64,000 bases of DNA from CAJINA01 sp964636125 (GCA_964636125.1 CAZWPX010000002.1:62001-126000); one strand, 5' to 3'. Shown: positions 17,601 to 26,017, counted from the first letter of the stretch. Made by a program: numbers and translations. Notes: generated by a model from the sequence alone, not told the origin.

Positions 17601-18370
17601 ATGCCATGCAGGCAAAAGGAGGATGCCTGGATATCTCCTTAAAAGATGTAAACCTGGGGATTGTTGATTCTGAAATACCAGGTGTTAAAAAACTATCTTC
17701 ACCGGCCACTGCCGACCTAAATCCGGGGCGCTATCTTGTATTGACAGTCAGCGATACCGGGCATGGAATTCCCGAAGAGGTAATGGATCAAATATTCGAC
17801 CCCTATTTTACAACCAAAGACAAACAGGCAGGGACCGGCCTGGGGTTGTCTGTAGTCCATGGCATTGTCCATGACATGGGTGGCGCAATCACCGTGGAAA
17901 GCCACAAAGCCGCGGGGACTGTGTTCAAAATATTGCTACCGGTGGTTGAGCATGGGGCGATTGTTGAAACCAGTGAAGCTGGAGAAATCATGGGGGGCAG
18001 CGAAAGTATTTTGATTGTCGACGATGAGCCCCCCATCATGAAAATGAGTATAAAGACGCTTGCATCCCTGGGCTACAAAATGACCGGCAGAACCAGCAGT
18101 ATTGAGGCTCTTGAACTTTTCAAAGGTCAACCGAGCAGATTTGATCTTGTCATTACCGATATGACCATGCCACACATAACCGGAACAGAACTGGCGGAAA
18201 AAATGATGCAGATACGCCCGGATGTCCCTATAATTCTCTGTACCGGATTCAGTGAAAATATTGACGAGAAGAGAGCTCGTAAAATGGGCCTGAGCGCACT
18301 CGTTTTTAAGCCTTTTTCCGCGCGAAATATAGCTGAGGCGGTAAGGAAGGCATTGGACGATCAAATTTGA
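14663..18370 (+). CDS. Large hybrid histidine kinase (REC-GAF-multiple PAS-HisKA-HATPase-REC)
   Basis: From ATG 14663 (GGAAGG upstream) the protein has 1235 residues and no membrane segments. An N-terminal receiver (Asp53, ISDALMP) is followed by a GAF-like region with a CKNCP pair, at least four PAS domains ending in RDITKRKQAE-type linkers, and HisKA of the AHDFNN class with His866 (GGIAHDFNNILSS). The HATPase has VSDTGHGIPEE and GTGLGLSV, and the final receiver has Asp1166 (VITDMTMP). The AHDFNN core differs from the HELRTP core of the upstream kinases, so it is not a recent duplicate. It closes the phosphorelay array and ends 18 bp from a convergent gene. Confidence 0.92.
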   Translation: MKLKTLIVDDNKQSLYMLERIFKGLEYEVVTAANGKEALDKLSEGGFAMIISDALMPVMDGFKLCRKVKTNQALQEILFIFYTATYTDEKDEEFALKIGADRFLRKPMEPDAFARIIREIAENKTNVNTLSAEPALVGEEDVLRQYSERLINKLEDKTIKLEKEITNRKKVEEKLKQLNSVLRSIRNVNRLIVKEKNRDRLIKDACQVLVESRFFHNVWIMLLDETKKMTAAAETGLGKAFQPVAQMLRDGRLINCVRKAYAQPGTVVINDPVSACKNCPLAIKYKGRTGLCIRLERDGKTYGILSASVIKDLVSDKEVSSLFEEIGHDISLALAGIEEKKNRKRIENALQVSEEQYRGIFASATDAFLVFNLQGDVVDANPAACEIYGYSYDELTHLSGKDIVHPDYCFLFEKFTEQIEATGRFRAESTDVRKNGSTLNVEVRGTRFNYLGKTHLLAVVRDITKRKQAEMAIINAKEEWERTFNAVPDLIAIIDNNHRIVRTNKAMADKLGVSPDKAVGLTCYERVHGTEAPPLFCPHTKLLADGQGHSADVHEERLGGDYFVTVSPLHNSANRLIGSVHVARDVTERNKAEKALRESEKKYRDIFENVSDFIYIHDLEGYFTETNLAFLSAYGYSEDDLANLNLRDIIPEQYKHHFEDYLEEILEKGQAKGLMRIVTKEGKERSIEYKNALVYDKLGPMPIGVRGSARDITVRREAELALQESEKRYRTVMEANPDPVVVYDLEGKVVYFNPAFATVFGWSLQECIGRKMDHFVPEDNWSQTQILIEKVRTGDSFSSVELQRRTKAGNIIPVSISAAGYYDQEGCPVGSVANLRDITEQKRLEAQLQQAQKMESIGTLAGGIAHDFNNILSSVLGYTELSLLKVEKGDSLHNYLQEVLHAGNRAKELVKQILAFSRKSKTEKRPVMVELIVKEALQLLRASLPSTIEIKAEIRSDSLAMGDPTQVHQIMMNLCTNAGHAMQAKGGCLDISLKDVNLGIVDSEIPGVKKLSSPATADLNPGRYLVLTVSDTGHGIPEEVMDQIFDPYFTTKDKQAGTGLGLSVVHGIVHDMGGAITVESHKAAGTVFKILLPVVEHGAIVETSEAGEIMGGSESILIVDDEPPIMKMSIKTLASLGYKMTGRTSSIEALELFKGQPSRFDLVITDMTMPHITGTELAEKMMQIRPDVPIILCTGFSENIDEKRARKMGLSALVFKPFSARNIAEAVRKALDDQI

Positions 18371-18388
18371 AAACTGTGCTTTTGTTTT

Positions 18389-19393
18389 TTACAAGTCCAG
18401 CATGTTCACAACCGTACGCCCCCTGTGCTGACCCTGCAGCATCCGGTCTATGCAGCCCGTCAATTCATCCAGCCCGATCTCTTGCACGACCGCTTCCATG
18501 GTGGTGATTTTCCATTCACCGGCAAGTTTCTCCCAGGTTTTGCGCCGCTCCGGCATGGGCCAATTCTGGGAATCGATACCCACCAGGGTGATGCCGCGCA
18601 GGATAAAAGGAAAGACATTGATGGGCAGGTCCGGGGAGGCCACGTTGCCGCAGCTGGTCACTGCCCCGTGGGGGTTGATAGACTTGATGGAAGTCGCCAG
18701 AATGTCACCTCCTACGGTGTCGATACTGCCGGCCCACTGGGCCTTGAGCAGCGGGCGACCGCTCTTGTCAGCGGCTTCCTCAATGCTGACAACACGGTTG
18801 GCACCAATTTCTTTCAGGTAATCCGCTTCATCCACCAGGCCATTCACAGCCGCTACGGTGTACCCCAATTTGGACAGGATCGCCACGGCGATCCCCCCGA
18901 CGCCACCGGTCGCGCCTGAGACGAGCACCTCGCCGTGCTCGGGCAAAACTCCGTGGTCGAGGAGTTTAAATACCGAAAGCCCCGCCGTAAAACCGGCGGT
19001 CCCGTAACACATGGCCTCCTTAAGCGTCAGCCCGGCGGGCAGCGGGACCACCCACTGGGCCGGCACCCGGATATACTGGCCAAAACCGCCGGCGGTGTTC
19101 ATACCGAGATCATAGCTGGTCACGATAACCTCGTCACCGGATTTGAAAGCACGGTCGGCACTCTCAACAACGACGCCGGCCGCATCAATGCCAGGCGTGT
19201 GGGGATAGTTGCGCGTAACCCCTTTATTACCGCTGGCCGATAGTGCGTCTTTATAATTCAGCGACGAGTAGTGCACCTGGACAACCACCTCTCCCTGTGG
19301 CAGGGCGTCCAGACTTGTGGTGCAAATTTCACGCACGTACTGTTTGTCATCGGCCTCCGATACAACCAGGGCCTTAAATTCTCTGTTTTCCAT
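18389..19393 (-). CDS. YhdH/AcuI-type medium-chain oxidoreductase (acrylyl-CoA reductase family)
   Basis: The 334-residue protein is a zinc-free MDR enzyme: SLNYKDALSASG near the N-terminus, HTPGIDAAG, GTAGFTAG and the nucleotide motif SGATGGVGGIAV. Members of the YhdH/AcuI group reduce acrylyl-CoA or related enoyl compounds with NADPH. The ATG at 19393 has AGGAGGG six bases upstream; the GTG two codons earlier would overlap that site. It lies downstream of the transporter operon but is separated from it by a terminator, so co-regulation is uncertain. Confidence 0.88.
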   Translation of the reverse strand: MENREFKALVVSEADDKQYVREICTTSLDALPQGEVVVQVHYSSLNYKDALSASGNKGVTRNYPHTPGIDAAGVVVESADRAFKSGDEVIVTSYDLGMNTAGGFGQYIRVPAQWVVPLPAGLTLKEAMCYGTAGFTAGLSVFKLLDHGVLPEHGEVLVSGATGGVGGIAVAILSKLGYTVAAVNGLVDEADYLKEIGANRVVSIEEAADKSGRPLLKAQWAGSIDTVGGDILATSIKSINPHGAVTSCGNVASPDLPINVFPFILRGITLVGIDSQNWPMPERRKTWEKLAGEWKITTMEAVVQEIGLDELTGCIDRMLQGQHRGRTVVNMLDL

Positions 19394-19510
19394 GGTCACC
19401 CTCCTGGGATATTCTCATTACTTTGAAAAGGCATGCCGCCGCAGCGTGTTGAACCGGGGCAACCATTCCGTCTGCTATCTCTTATAAAGGAATACTTGTC
19501 CTGATTTCAA

Positions 19511-19545
19511 GAAAAATAAAAGCCGGAGCTGGGAGGGCTCCGGCT
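19511..19545 (-). terminator. Intrinsic terminator of the liv-type transporter operon
   Basis: AGCCGGAGC (19521-19529) and GCTCCGGCT (19537-19545) form a perfect 9-bp stem with a seven-base loop. On the minus strand it is followed by TTTTATTTTTC, a clear U tract. It lies 39 bp after the livF stop codon. Confidence 0.85.
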
Positions 19546-19583
19546 CACAAGTAAGCTGGCAACAGGCTGTAGAGAGGTAGTTT

Positions 19584-20306
19584 TTACTCTCCGAGGTAGG
19601 CCTTGCGGATCTCAGGATTGTGCAGGAGCGCCCCGGCTTCGTCTTCTATCTTGATGGTGCCGGTTTCGAGCACGTACCCCCGCTGGGCGGCCTGCAGGGC
19701 CATGTTGGCATTCTGCTCCACCAGAAGAATGGTCATCCCCTCTTCCTTGTTCACGCTGGCAATGATATCGAAGATTTTCTGGACGATCAATGGTGCCAGA
19801 CCCAGGGAAGGCTCGTCCAGTAAAAGCACTTTCGGCCGGGTCATCAAGGCCCGGGCCACGGCCAGCATCTGCTGCTCGCCGCCGGACAGGGTCCCGCCCT
19901 GCTGTCGGCGCCGTTCTCTCAAAATAGGAAACAGGTCATAGACACGGTCACGGTCACGATCGATTTCGGAGCGGTTCTTGCGGTAAAAGGCGCCCAGTTC
20001 CAGGTTTTCTTCAATCGTCAGGCGCGGAAAAATCCGGCGCCCTTCCGGCACCTGGCAAAGGCCCCTGGGCGGCAGCTTCTCGGCGGCAATACCGTGAATC
20101 GGGCTGCCATCATAAATAATTTCGCCCTTCTCTACGGGCACGACCCCGCAAATAGCCATCAGGGTGGTTGACTTTCCGGCGCCGTTGGCACCGATCATGG
20201 CAACGATTTCACCTGGAAACACCTTCAGCGATATTCCCTTTAGTGCTTTGATACGCCCATAACTGGAATAGACGTTCTTTAATTCAAGAATCGGTTCGGC
20301 TGACAT
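19584..20306 (-). CDS. livF: Branched-chain amino-acid type ABC transporter ATPase (LivF)
   Basis: The 240-residue ATPase has Walker A GANGAGKST, the Q loop, signature LSGGEQQMLA, Walker B VLLLDEPSLGLAP and the switch His region (LVEQNANMAL), all typical of LivF. It energises import through LivHM. It abuts the livM stop codon and is the last gene of the cluster before the terminator. The solute is not shown by the ATPase; this family carries branched-chain amino acids, urea, amides and aromatic compounds. Confidence 0.94.
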   Translation of the reverse strand: MSAEPILELKNVYSSYGRIKALKGISLKVFPGEIVAMIGANGAGKSTTLMAICGVVPVEKGEIIYDGSPIHGIAAEKLPPRGLCQVPEGRRIFPRLTIEENLELGAFYRKNRSEIDRDRDRVYDLFPILRERRRQQGGTLSGGEQQMLAVARALMTRPKVLLLDEPSLGLAPLIVQKIFDIIASVNKEEGMTILLVEQNANMALQAAQRGYVLETGTIKIEDEAGALLHNPEIRKAYLGE

Positions 20307-21533
20307 CTATCCCTCCTTCTCTTCAGAGCGGGTCCCAACCCGTTTGGCCGGAATCAGGCCGGCCGGTCTGAAAAGCATCATCACAACCATCGCCAGGCCA
20401 AACACCAGCATACGGTAGAGTTCAAAATCTCTAAAAGCCTCCGGCAGCACAATCAATGCGGCCACCCCTAACAGGATGCCGGGTATCGAGCCCATCCCAC
20501 CCAGCACCACCATGCAAAGCACCATGGCCGACTCCAGGAAGGTGAAGCTTTCCGGGCTCACAAAGCGCATCCGGGCTGAAAAGAAGGCTCCCGCCAAACC
20601 GGCGAATGTTGCGCCCGTGGCATAGGCGAGCAGCTTCAGCAAAAAGGTGTTGACCCCCATCAGTTCCGCGGCGGTCTCGTCTTCCCGGATGGACTCCCAG
20701 GCCCTGCCAATCCTTGAATAGTTCAGCCGATAGACCGCTATAATGGTAAAGATAGCCAGAAACAGGGCCACATAGTAGAGGTAGTAGAGTTTCTTCAGGT
20801 AAAACAATTCAAAATGAAACCCGTCCGTAAAACTGGGGATGTAGATACTCGGCACTTTGACACCCAGAATGCCGTTGGGGCCGTTGGTTAATGTCATCCA
20901 ATTGTTGAGAATAATCCGGACAATTTCACCGAACCCAAGGGTCACGATGGCCAGGTAATCGCCGCGCATCCGCAGGGTCGGATAACCGATAATACAGCCG
21001 GCAACCCCTGCAAGCATAGCCGCAATAGGCAGGCAGACCCAGAAAGACATGCCGAAATTAACATTTAACAGCGCATAGGAATAGGCGCCCACACCGTAAA
21101 AGGCAATGTATCCCAGGTCCAGCATCCCGGCCAGTCCGACCACTATATTCAGCCCCAGGCCCAGGCAGACATAGATCAAAACATTGATTGCCACATCCTG
21201 GGCGTAACGCGATGTAAAGATCGGGAACAGGCAGGCGAGCACGAACGCAGTTCCGAGCCAGACCCAGATGGGAAGTGTGTTTGAAAAAATGCCTGCCTTT
21301 TCTCTGGCCACTGACAGCGGACCGGAGACTGCTTTCAGGTTCCCGCTTTTGTTCAGCAGGTACAGCATAAAGCAGATAAAAGACCCGGTGGCGATATAGA
21401 GCCACACGGTAAAGGTCTTGCCAATGGAGAGCGTCCCGTCCGGGTGAATACCCAGAAGCGGCCAGAGCAATCCAAAAAGCCACAACAACCCAATGGCGTA
21501 TGTTTTCCAGACTTTCTTAAACTCTTGTATCAT
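20307..21533 (-). CDS. livM: ABC transporter permease (LivM)
   Basis: The 408-residue membrane protein has roughly ten hydrophobic segments, LDLGYIAFYGVGAY and GYPTLRMRGDYLAIVTLGFGEI (the EAA-like loop of LivM), GGMGSIPG near the C-terminus and a charged tail. The N-terminal 70 residues carry two extra membrane segments. Its start overlaps the livH 3' end by 17 bp, which indicates coupled translation. Confidence 0.93.
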   Translation of the reverse strand: MIQEFKKVWKTYAIGLLWLFGLLWPLLGIHPDGTLSIGKTFTVWLYIATGSFICFMLYLLNKSGNLKAVSGPLSVAREKAGIFSNTLPIWVWLGTAFVLACLFPIFTSRYAQDVAINVLIYVCLGLGLNIVVGLAGMLDLGYIAFYGVGAYSYALLNVNFGMSFWVCLPIAAMLAGVAGCIIGYPTLRMRGDYLAIVTLGFGEIVRIILNNWMTLTNGPNGILGVKVPSIYIPSFTDGFHFELFYLKKLYYLYYVALFLAIFTIIAVYRLNYSRIGRAWESIREDETAAELMGVNTFLLKLLAYATGATFAGLAGAFFSARMRFVSPESFTFLESAMVLCMVVLGGMGSIPGILLGVAALIVLPEAFRDFELYRMLVFGLAMVVMMLFRPAGLIPAKRVGTRSEEKEG

Positions 21534-22428
21534 CGATATTCTCGCCCATAATTCCAGTTGGTTTAAAATAGAGCACCGCGATCAGTATGATAAAGGCAAA
21601 CACGTCCTTGTACTGCCCGGATATATACCCGGCCCCGAAAACTTCAACCATGCCGATGATCAGCCCCCCGAGCATGGCACCGGTTATGTTGCCTATCCCG
21701 CCCAGCACCGCCGCGGCAAAGGCCTTGATACCGGGGACAAAGCCCATATCGTAGCGCACTGAGCCGTAATACAACCCCACCATGATGCCTGCTGCCCCGG
21801 CCAGACCGGCCCCGATGGCGAATGTCAGGGAGATAATGCGGTTGGCACTGATCGAAACCAGTGAAGACATGATCTTGTCCTGGGCGGTGGCCCGCATGGC
21901 CATACCGATTCGGGTTTTAAAAACCAGGATGTTCAGCACCACCAGTAAAAACGCCGTCATCCCCACGATCATGATCTGCAGGTAACTGATGGTGATCAGG
22001 CCGAACTCAAACCCGCCGTCAAACAGTTCTCCGGGATAGGGCGCATCAAAGACGCCCTGGGTCAGCATCAATCCATTGGAAAGAAAGATCGACATCCCCA
22101 GGGCCGAAAGCAGGGCTGCCAGTCGGGATTGCCGGCGCAGGGGCTTGTAAGCAACCTTTTCAGCCGCCATGGCCAGAAACGCGCAATAGGTCATCGTCAG
22201 CGCAAAGGATCCGATGAGGCAAAGCCAGGGGTGCGAATGCATAAATCCAAGTCCGGCAAAATAATTCAGCAGGATGACCCCTACGTATCCGCCGGCTGCA
22301 AAGAATTCCCCATGGGCAAAATTGATGAGCTGAATAACGCCATAAACCATCGTGTAGCCAAGGGCAATCAGCGCGTAGAGCCCGCCCAGAGTCAATCCGT
22401 TAATCAGCTGTTGAATAAAATATTCCAT
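21517..22428 (-). CDS. livH: ABC transporter permease (LivH)
   Basis: The 303-residue integral membrane protein starts FIQQLINGLTLGGLYALIALGYTMVYG, shown here in part, the hallmark LivH N-terminus, and has INFAHGEFF and GGIGNITGAMLGG. It forms the heterodimeric channel with LivM. It is separated from the binding-protein gene by 87 bp that hold a strong stem-loop. Confidence 0.93.
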   Translation of the reverse strand: MEYFIQQLINGLTLGGLYALIALGYTMVYGVIQLINFAHGEFFAAGGYVGVILLNYFAGLGFMHSHPWLCLIGSFALTMTYCAFLAMAAEKVAYKPLRRQSRLAALLSALGMSIFLSNGLMLTQGVFDAPYPGELFDGGFEFGLITISYLQIMIVGMTAFLLVVLNILVFKTRIGMAMRATAQDKIMSSLVSISANRIISLTFAIGAGLAGAAGIMVGLYYGSVRYDMGFVPGIKAFAAAVLGGIGNITGAMLGGLIIGMVEVFGAGYISGQYKDVFAFIILIAVLYFKPTGIMGENIDDTRV

Positions 22429-22470
22429 TTTTTTCCATTTAATCTAATTCTGATTCAGGTCTCATCGAGA

Positions 22471-22505
22471 ATAGATTGCCCGGTCGGGATGACCGGACAA
22501 TCTAT
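22471..22505 (-). promoter_or_regulatory. Stem-loop between binding-protein and permease genes
   Basis: ATAGATTGCCCGGTC (22471-22485) pairs with GACCGGACAATCTAT (22491-22505) at 14 of 15 positions around a five-base loop. On the minus strand no U run follows, so it is more likely a 3' mRNA-stabilising or attenuating hairpin that lets the binding protein be made in excess over the permeases. Confidence 0.55.
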
Positions 22506-22515
22506 GATTCACCGT

Positions 22516-23652
22516 CTATTTGACGAACCCGGCTTCGGGGGTCCAGTACAGTTTGTACTCACCATCAGTGATTTTGAAAGCGACATAAGAGGATCCGGAA
22601 TCGCCATTTGCTTTAAAATTGACGTGCTTGGAAGCGCCCTGGTAGTCCAGTTTGAGCAGGGCTGCCTTAACCTTTGCAGGATCGGTGGTACCCGCCATCT
22701 TAACAGCCTTGAAATAGGCAATAGCCGCATCATAGGCATAGGTTCCATAAGCACCAATCTCACCGTAGGAAGAGGTAAATCTCTTTTCGTAGGCTTTGAA
22801 AGCCGGGGTGGATTTGTCCGTATAGCCGTAGGTTACATAGACACCTTCCGCGGCTTTCTTGGCAACTTTAACAAAGTTGGGGTGGTACATGGCATCCTGG
22901 GACAGGATTTTGGCCTTCAGGCCCATGCGTTTGGCCTGGATAGCCATGAGGCTTCCGGAAGCATGGTTCTGGAGGGACATGTAAAATACATCCGCTTTGG
23001 CCCTTTTGACCATGGTCAAAATAGCTGAAAAATCCTTGTCGCCCTGGTTGACGTGGTCGTGACCCAGAACTTTCATTCCCATTTTCTCAGCATTCATGCG
23101 AACACCGTCGGCCAGCCCCTGTGAATAGGTGGTTTTATCGTCTACGATAAACACTGTCTTAGCTTTAAGGCCTTCGATCATGAATTTGACAGCAGCCGGA
23201 GCCTGGTCATCATCCCGTCCACACATGCGGAACATGTAGGGCAGACCGCGGTCGGTCACATCCTGGTGGGTGGAGGCGGGGGTGATCATGAGAATGTCTT
23301 CTTCGGCCAGGGTGGCCGAGGCCGGAATGGTGGAAGATGAGCAGTAAGCACCGATAACGCCGGTCGCTTCAAGGTTGATCAGTTTGTTGGCCGCCGCAAC
23401 CGCCTGCTTGGGGTCACAGGCTGTATCCTGGGGGAAAAGCTCAATTTTATCAAACCCCGGGATTCCGCCTTCTTCATTGATCACATCGATAGCACACAGG
23501 ACACCATTTTTAATGTCATTGCCGTCGGCCGCATACGGTCCGGTCAAGGGTCCCATGGAGCCGATTTTCAGTGTTTTGGCTGAGGCTGTGGTCATCAGAA
23601 ACGGAATCAGCATAAGCCCCATCACCAACATCATAAACTGTTTTTTCCTCAT
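22516..23652 (-). CDS. livK: Branched-chain amino-acid type ABC transporter substrate-binding protein (LivK family)
   Basis: The 378-residue protein has a signal peptide (MRKKQFMM, hydrophobic core, TTASA before KTLKIG) and a Leu/Ile/Val-binding type fold: GSMGPLTGPYAADG, INEEGG, CDPKQAVAAANKLI, and SSTIPASATLAEED. It captures the substrate in the periplasm for LivHMFG. Order is unusual, with livG first and livK second. The pocket residues do not let me choose between a branched-chain amino acid and another ligand. Confidence 0.92.
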   Translation of the reverse strand: MRKKQFMMLVMGLMLIPFLMTTASAKTLKIGSMGPLTGPYAADGNDIKNGVLCAIDVINEEGGIPGFDKIELFPQDTACDPKQAVAAANKLINLEATGVIGAYCSSSTIPASATLAEEDILMITPASTHQDVTDRGLPYMFRMCGRDDDQAPAAVKFMIEGLKAKTVFIVDDKTTYSQGLADGVRMNAEKMGMKVLGHDHVNQGDKDFSAILTMVKRAKADVFYMSLQNHASGSLMAIQAKRMGLKAKILSQDAMYHPNFVKVAKKAAEGVYVTYGYTDKSTPAFKAYEKRFTSSYGEIGAYGTYAYDAAIAYFKAVKMAGTTDPAKVKAALLKLDYQGASKHVNFKANGDSGSSYVAFKITDGEYKLYWTPEAGFVK

Positions 23653-23707
23653 CTCTTTCCCTCCTTTTTTAAAATAACTTCATTGATCGGTACGCCCCCA
23701 TTTTCCT

Positions 23708-24493
23708 TTATGGAGAAGTACCCGTTGAATCGCTGGCCGGCTGCCCCAGGTAAGCTTCGATCACCTTATCGTTGTTCTGGATTTCATCCGGCCCGCCCTC
23801 TGCTATCTTCACACCGTGGTCGACACACACGATGCGGCTGCATACGCCCATAACGACTTTCATATCGTGTTCAACCAGGAGAACATCCACCCCCAATTCT
23901 GATATCCTGGAAATATCCTGCATCAACTCGGCACTCTCGGCGGGGTTCATACCGGCCGCCGGCTCATCCAACAGCAGCACCTTTGGTTTCGAGGAGAGTG
24001 CCCGGGCAATCTCCAGGCGCCGCTGGTGTCCATAGGGTAAATTGCTGGCAACCGTGTCGGCAAAAGAATCCACCCCCATGAAGGCCAGAGCTTCACGGGC
24101 ATCCTCACGAATCTGCCGCTCTTCCCGTTTTTGGGAACGCGTGCGCAAGACCGCCCCGAACACCCCTACACTGGACCGACAGTGGCGTGCCACCATGGCA
24201 TTTTCAATGGCTGTCATGTTGGCAAAGAGCCTGATGTTCTGGAAGGTTCGGGCAATCCCCTGGGCAAAAATTTCGTAGGGTCGCTTGCCCAGGATGGATT
24301 TGTCATTGAAAAAGACGTCCCCACTGGAAGCCTGGTAGACACCGGTGAGAACATTGAAAATGGTTGTTTTCCCGGCCCCGTTCGGGCCGATCAAACCCAG
24401 TATCTCCCCGGAGTTGATTGAAAAATTGATGTCGGAAAGGGCCAGCAGCCCCCCGAACCGCACACTGATATCTTTTAGTTCTAGTTTTGCCAT
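23708..24493 (-). CDS. livG: Branched-chain amino-acid type ABC transporter ATPase (LivG)
   Basis: The 261-residue ATPase has Walker A GPNGAGKTT, LivG-typical IARTFQNIRLF, signature-like LPYGHQRRLEIARAL, Walker B VLLLDEPAAGMNP and HDMKVVMG. It is the first gene of the transporter run, right behind the regulator gene and a GTCCA-N4-TGGAC palindrome at 24520-24533. Confidence 0.94.
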   Translation of the reverse strand: MAKLELKDISVRFGGLLALSDINFSINSGEILGLIGPNGAGKTTIFNVLTGVYQASSGDVFFNDKSILGKRPYEIFAQGIARTFQNIRLFANMTAIENAMVARHCRSSVGVFGAVLRTRSQKREERQIREDAREALAFMGVDSFADTVASNLPYGHQRRLEIARALSSKPKVLLLDEPAAGMNPAESAELMQDISRISELGVDVLLVEHDMKVVMGVCSRIVCVDHGVKIAEGGPDEIQNNDKVIEAYLGQPASDSTGTSP

Positions 24494-24519
24494 AGTCCCG
24501 GTATGTCTTGTTATTTAGT

Positions 24520-24533
24520 GTCCATTTCTGGAC
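24520..24533. promoter_or_regulatory. Candidate operator GTCCA-N4-TGGAC upstream of livG
   Basis: The 14-bp site GTCCATTTCTGGAC lies 27 bp upstream of the livG start codon. It is also inside a larger AGTGTCC...GGACACT inverted repeat (24517-24540). The same arms and spacing occur upstream of the regulator gene at 25337-25350. Autoregulation plus control of livG by the adjacent FadR-family protein is the inference. Confidence 0.5.
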
Positions 24534-24566
24534 GGACACTCCGTTAGTAATAGTGTTGAGCAAGCA

Positions 24567-25286
24567 TCAGGCATACTTATGGTCCATCATATACTCGTTG
24601 AATCTGCGGACATGCTTCTGCGCCAACAGCCGGACATCCGCGATTTGCCCCTGTTTCACCAGCTCCACTATCCGGCACAGGTCCTCATAGTTCTCCTGGA
24701 GCCGCTTTTCGTCAGGAGGTAAAAAGTCATCGTAGTAGCGTTGGATATTATCGTGCACCATCTTGTTCACAAAAATGTAAATGGGGTTTTCGGTAATCCG
24801 GGCCAGCTCCTGATGGATCTGTTTGTCCACAGACAGGAAGTCTTCCCAGCCAGCCGCACCAGCATTTACATAGGTTCGGGCCTCTGTCAAGAGAGCTTCC
24901 AGTTTGACGATATCTTTATCAGTCGCCCTTTCGGCAGCCACTGCAGCAACCGTCCCCTCAACGCCCTCACGAAACTCAGCCAGGTGGGTCAATGATATTT
25001 TCTGGAAGCGGATCAGCAGATCAAGACCGTCACTGAACTGCCCGGCCGTATCCTCGGCTTTGACCACCGCGCCTCCGTTGACGCCCAGCTTGATTTCAAT
25101 CAGGCCTTTCTGCTCCAGAACGCGTAAAGCTTCCCGCAGGGTGCCCCGGCTGGTGGCAAAGGTCTCTTTGAGCTCTCTTTCCGGCGGGAGCATGTCCCCG
25201 GGTTTCAGATCACCCGTCAGAATCGCCTCTTGAATCTGGTCAACTACGTCCTGAAAGATCCTGTTTTGCCTGGCTGCACGAAACAT
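24567..25286 (-). CDS. FadR-family (GntR/FCD) transcriptional regulator of the transporter locus
   Basis: The 239-residue protein has a GntR helix-turn-helix (LPPERELKETFATSRGTLRE) at about residues 30-70 and a helical FCD domain with FLSVDKQIHQELARITEN and a C-terminal metal-site His. It lies between the cupin gene and livG on the same strand. Matching palindromes 51 bp upstream of its own start and in front of livG make autoregulation and transporter control likely. The ligand is probably the imported compound. Confidence 0.92.
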   Translation of the reverse strand: MFRAARQNRIFQDVVDQIQEAILTGDLKPGDMLPPERELKETFATSRGTLREALRVLEQKGLIEIKLGVNGGAVVKAEDTAGQFSDGLDLLIRFQKISLTHLAEFREGVEGTVAAVAAERATDKDIVKLEALLTEARTYVNAGAAGWEDFLSVDKQIHQELARITENPIYIFVNKMVHDNIQRYYDDFLPPDEKRLQENYEDLCRIVELVKQGQIADVRLLAQKHVRRFNEYMMDHKYA

Positions 25287-25336
25287 CTTACCTGCTTTCC
25301 AGATTTATTGCCGGCCCGCCGTTGAAGTCCCCGCAT

Positions 25337-25350
25337 GTCCATGTATGGAC
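25337..25350. promoter_or_regulatory. Candidate operator GTCCA-N4-TGGAC upstream of the regulator gene
   Basis: GTCCATGTATGGAC is a palindrome (arms GTCCAT/ATGGAC with two central bases) placed 51 bp before the regulator start codon. Arms GTCCA/TGGAC and the four-base spacer are the same as in the site at 24520-24533. No third copy was noticed near the cupin, ridA, livK or oxidoreductase starts. Confidence 0.5.
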
Positions 25351-25526
25351 TGCAGGCATAATCCGGGGAGCCGCCCATGATTTTATAATGGTTCGACCTT
25401 TCTATGTTTCTTTTATCGCGCTGTCAAGATAAAATCCCGATCAGCCCCCATACTTTAAACAGGATTCATTATTTAGGGAAGACATAACTTTCTGTAATTA
25501 CAGTGAACCTTAAATCCAGCGGAGCG

Positions 25527-25928
25527 TTACCGGTCTTCATAGACATTGGCAATGCAGCACAGGAATGTGGCCGGTTCAGCACCCACGTTCTTCATGCCGT
25601 GCGGTTCCATACTCTGAAGGTACACGAAGTCCCCGGGCCCGGTGACCACGGTCTGCAGTACCGCTTCCGTTTCCAGGTCATACTGGTAACACTCAAACGT
25701 ACCGCTCAGGATATACATGGTCTGGTGATAAAAATGGTTGTGAACCGGAATCTCACCCCCGGGCTGAATCGTAAAATACCGCAGTCCGTATTCCGGGTAA
25801 CCGGTCCCATCATCCCCATGGCGCGACAGCCAGCGGATGCTGGTCCCTTTCACATCCCGCTGTGTGCCTTTGAAGGGAAATTTTTCAATTTTTACATCTT
25901 CACAGTCCTTGAAACTTGATACCTCCAT
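25527..25928 (-). CDS. Small cupin-domain protein
   Basis: The 133-residue protein is a single cupin barrel: PGGEIPVHNHFYHQTMYILSG is the metal-binding motif 1 region (two His, Gln in place of the usual Glu-adjacent position) and PGDFVYLQSMEPHGMKN is motif 2 with its His. Such proteins act as dioxygenases, isomerases or ligand sensors. It precedes the regulator and transporter genes on the same strand, so it may process the imported compound. Activity cannot be predicted. Confidence 0.82.
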   Translation of the reverse strand: MEVSSFKDCEDVKIEKFPFKGTQRDVKGTSIRWLSRHGDDGTGYPEYGLRYFTIQPGGEIPVHNHFYHQTMYILSGTFECYQYDLETEAVLQTVVTGPGDFVYLQSMEPHGMKNVGAEPATFLCCIANVYEDR

Positions 25929-26017
25929 TGTTAGCCCCTCCGATATTTTTGCTCATATTTTTAATATTTAAACTTTCGGGTTTCATCCTATTAAACCAGC
26001 GGATAAATACCTTACGT

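Noticed and set aside
22471..22505. Rho-independent terminator after livK
   Set aside because: The stem is strong, but no U tract follows on the minus strand and livH, livM and livF lie downstream in the same operon, so it is listed as a stem-loop only.
25492..25503. Perfect 12-bp palindrome CTGTAATTACAG downstream of the cupin gene
   Set aside because: It is single, AT-rich and at the 3' end of a gene; chance is as likely as an operator.
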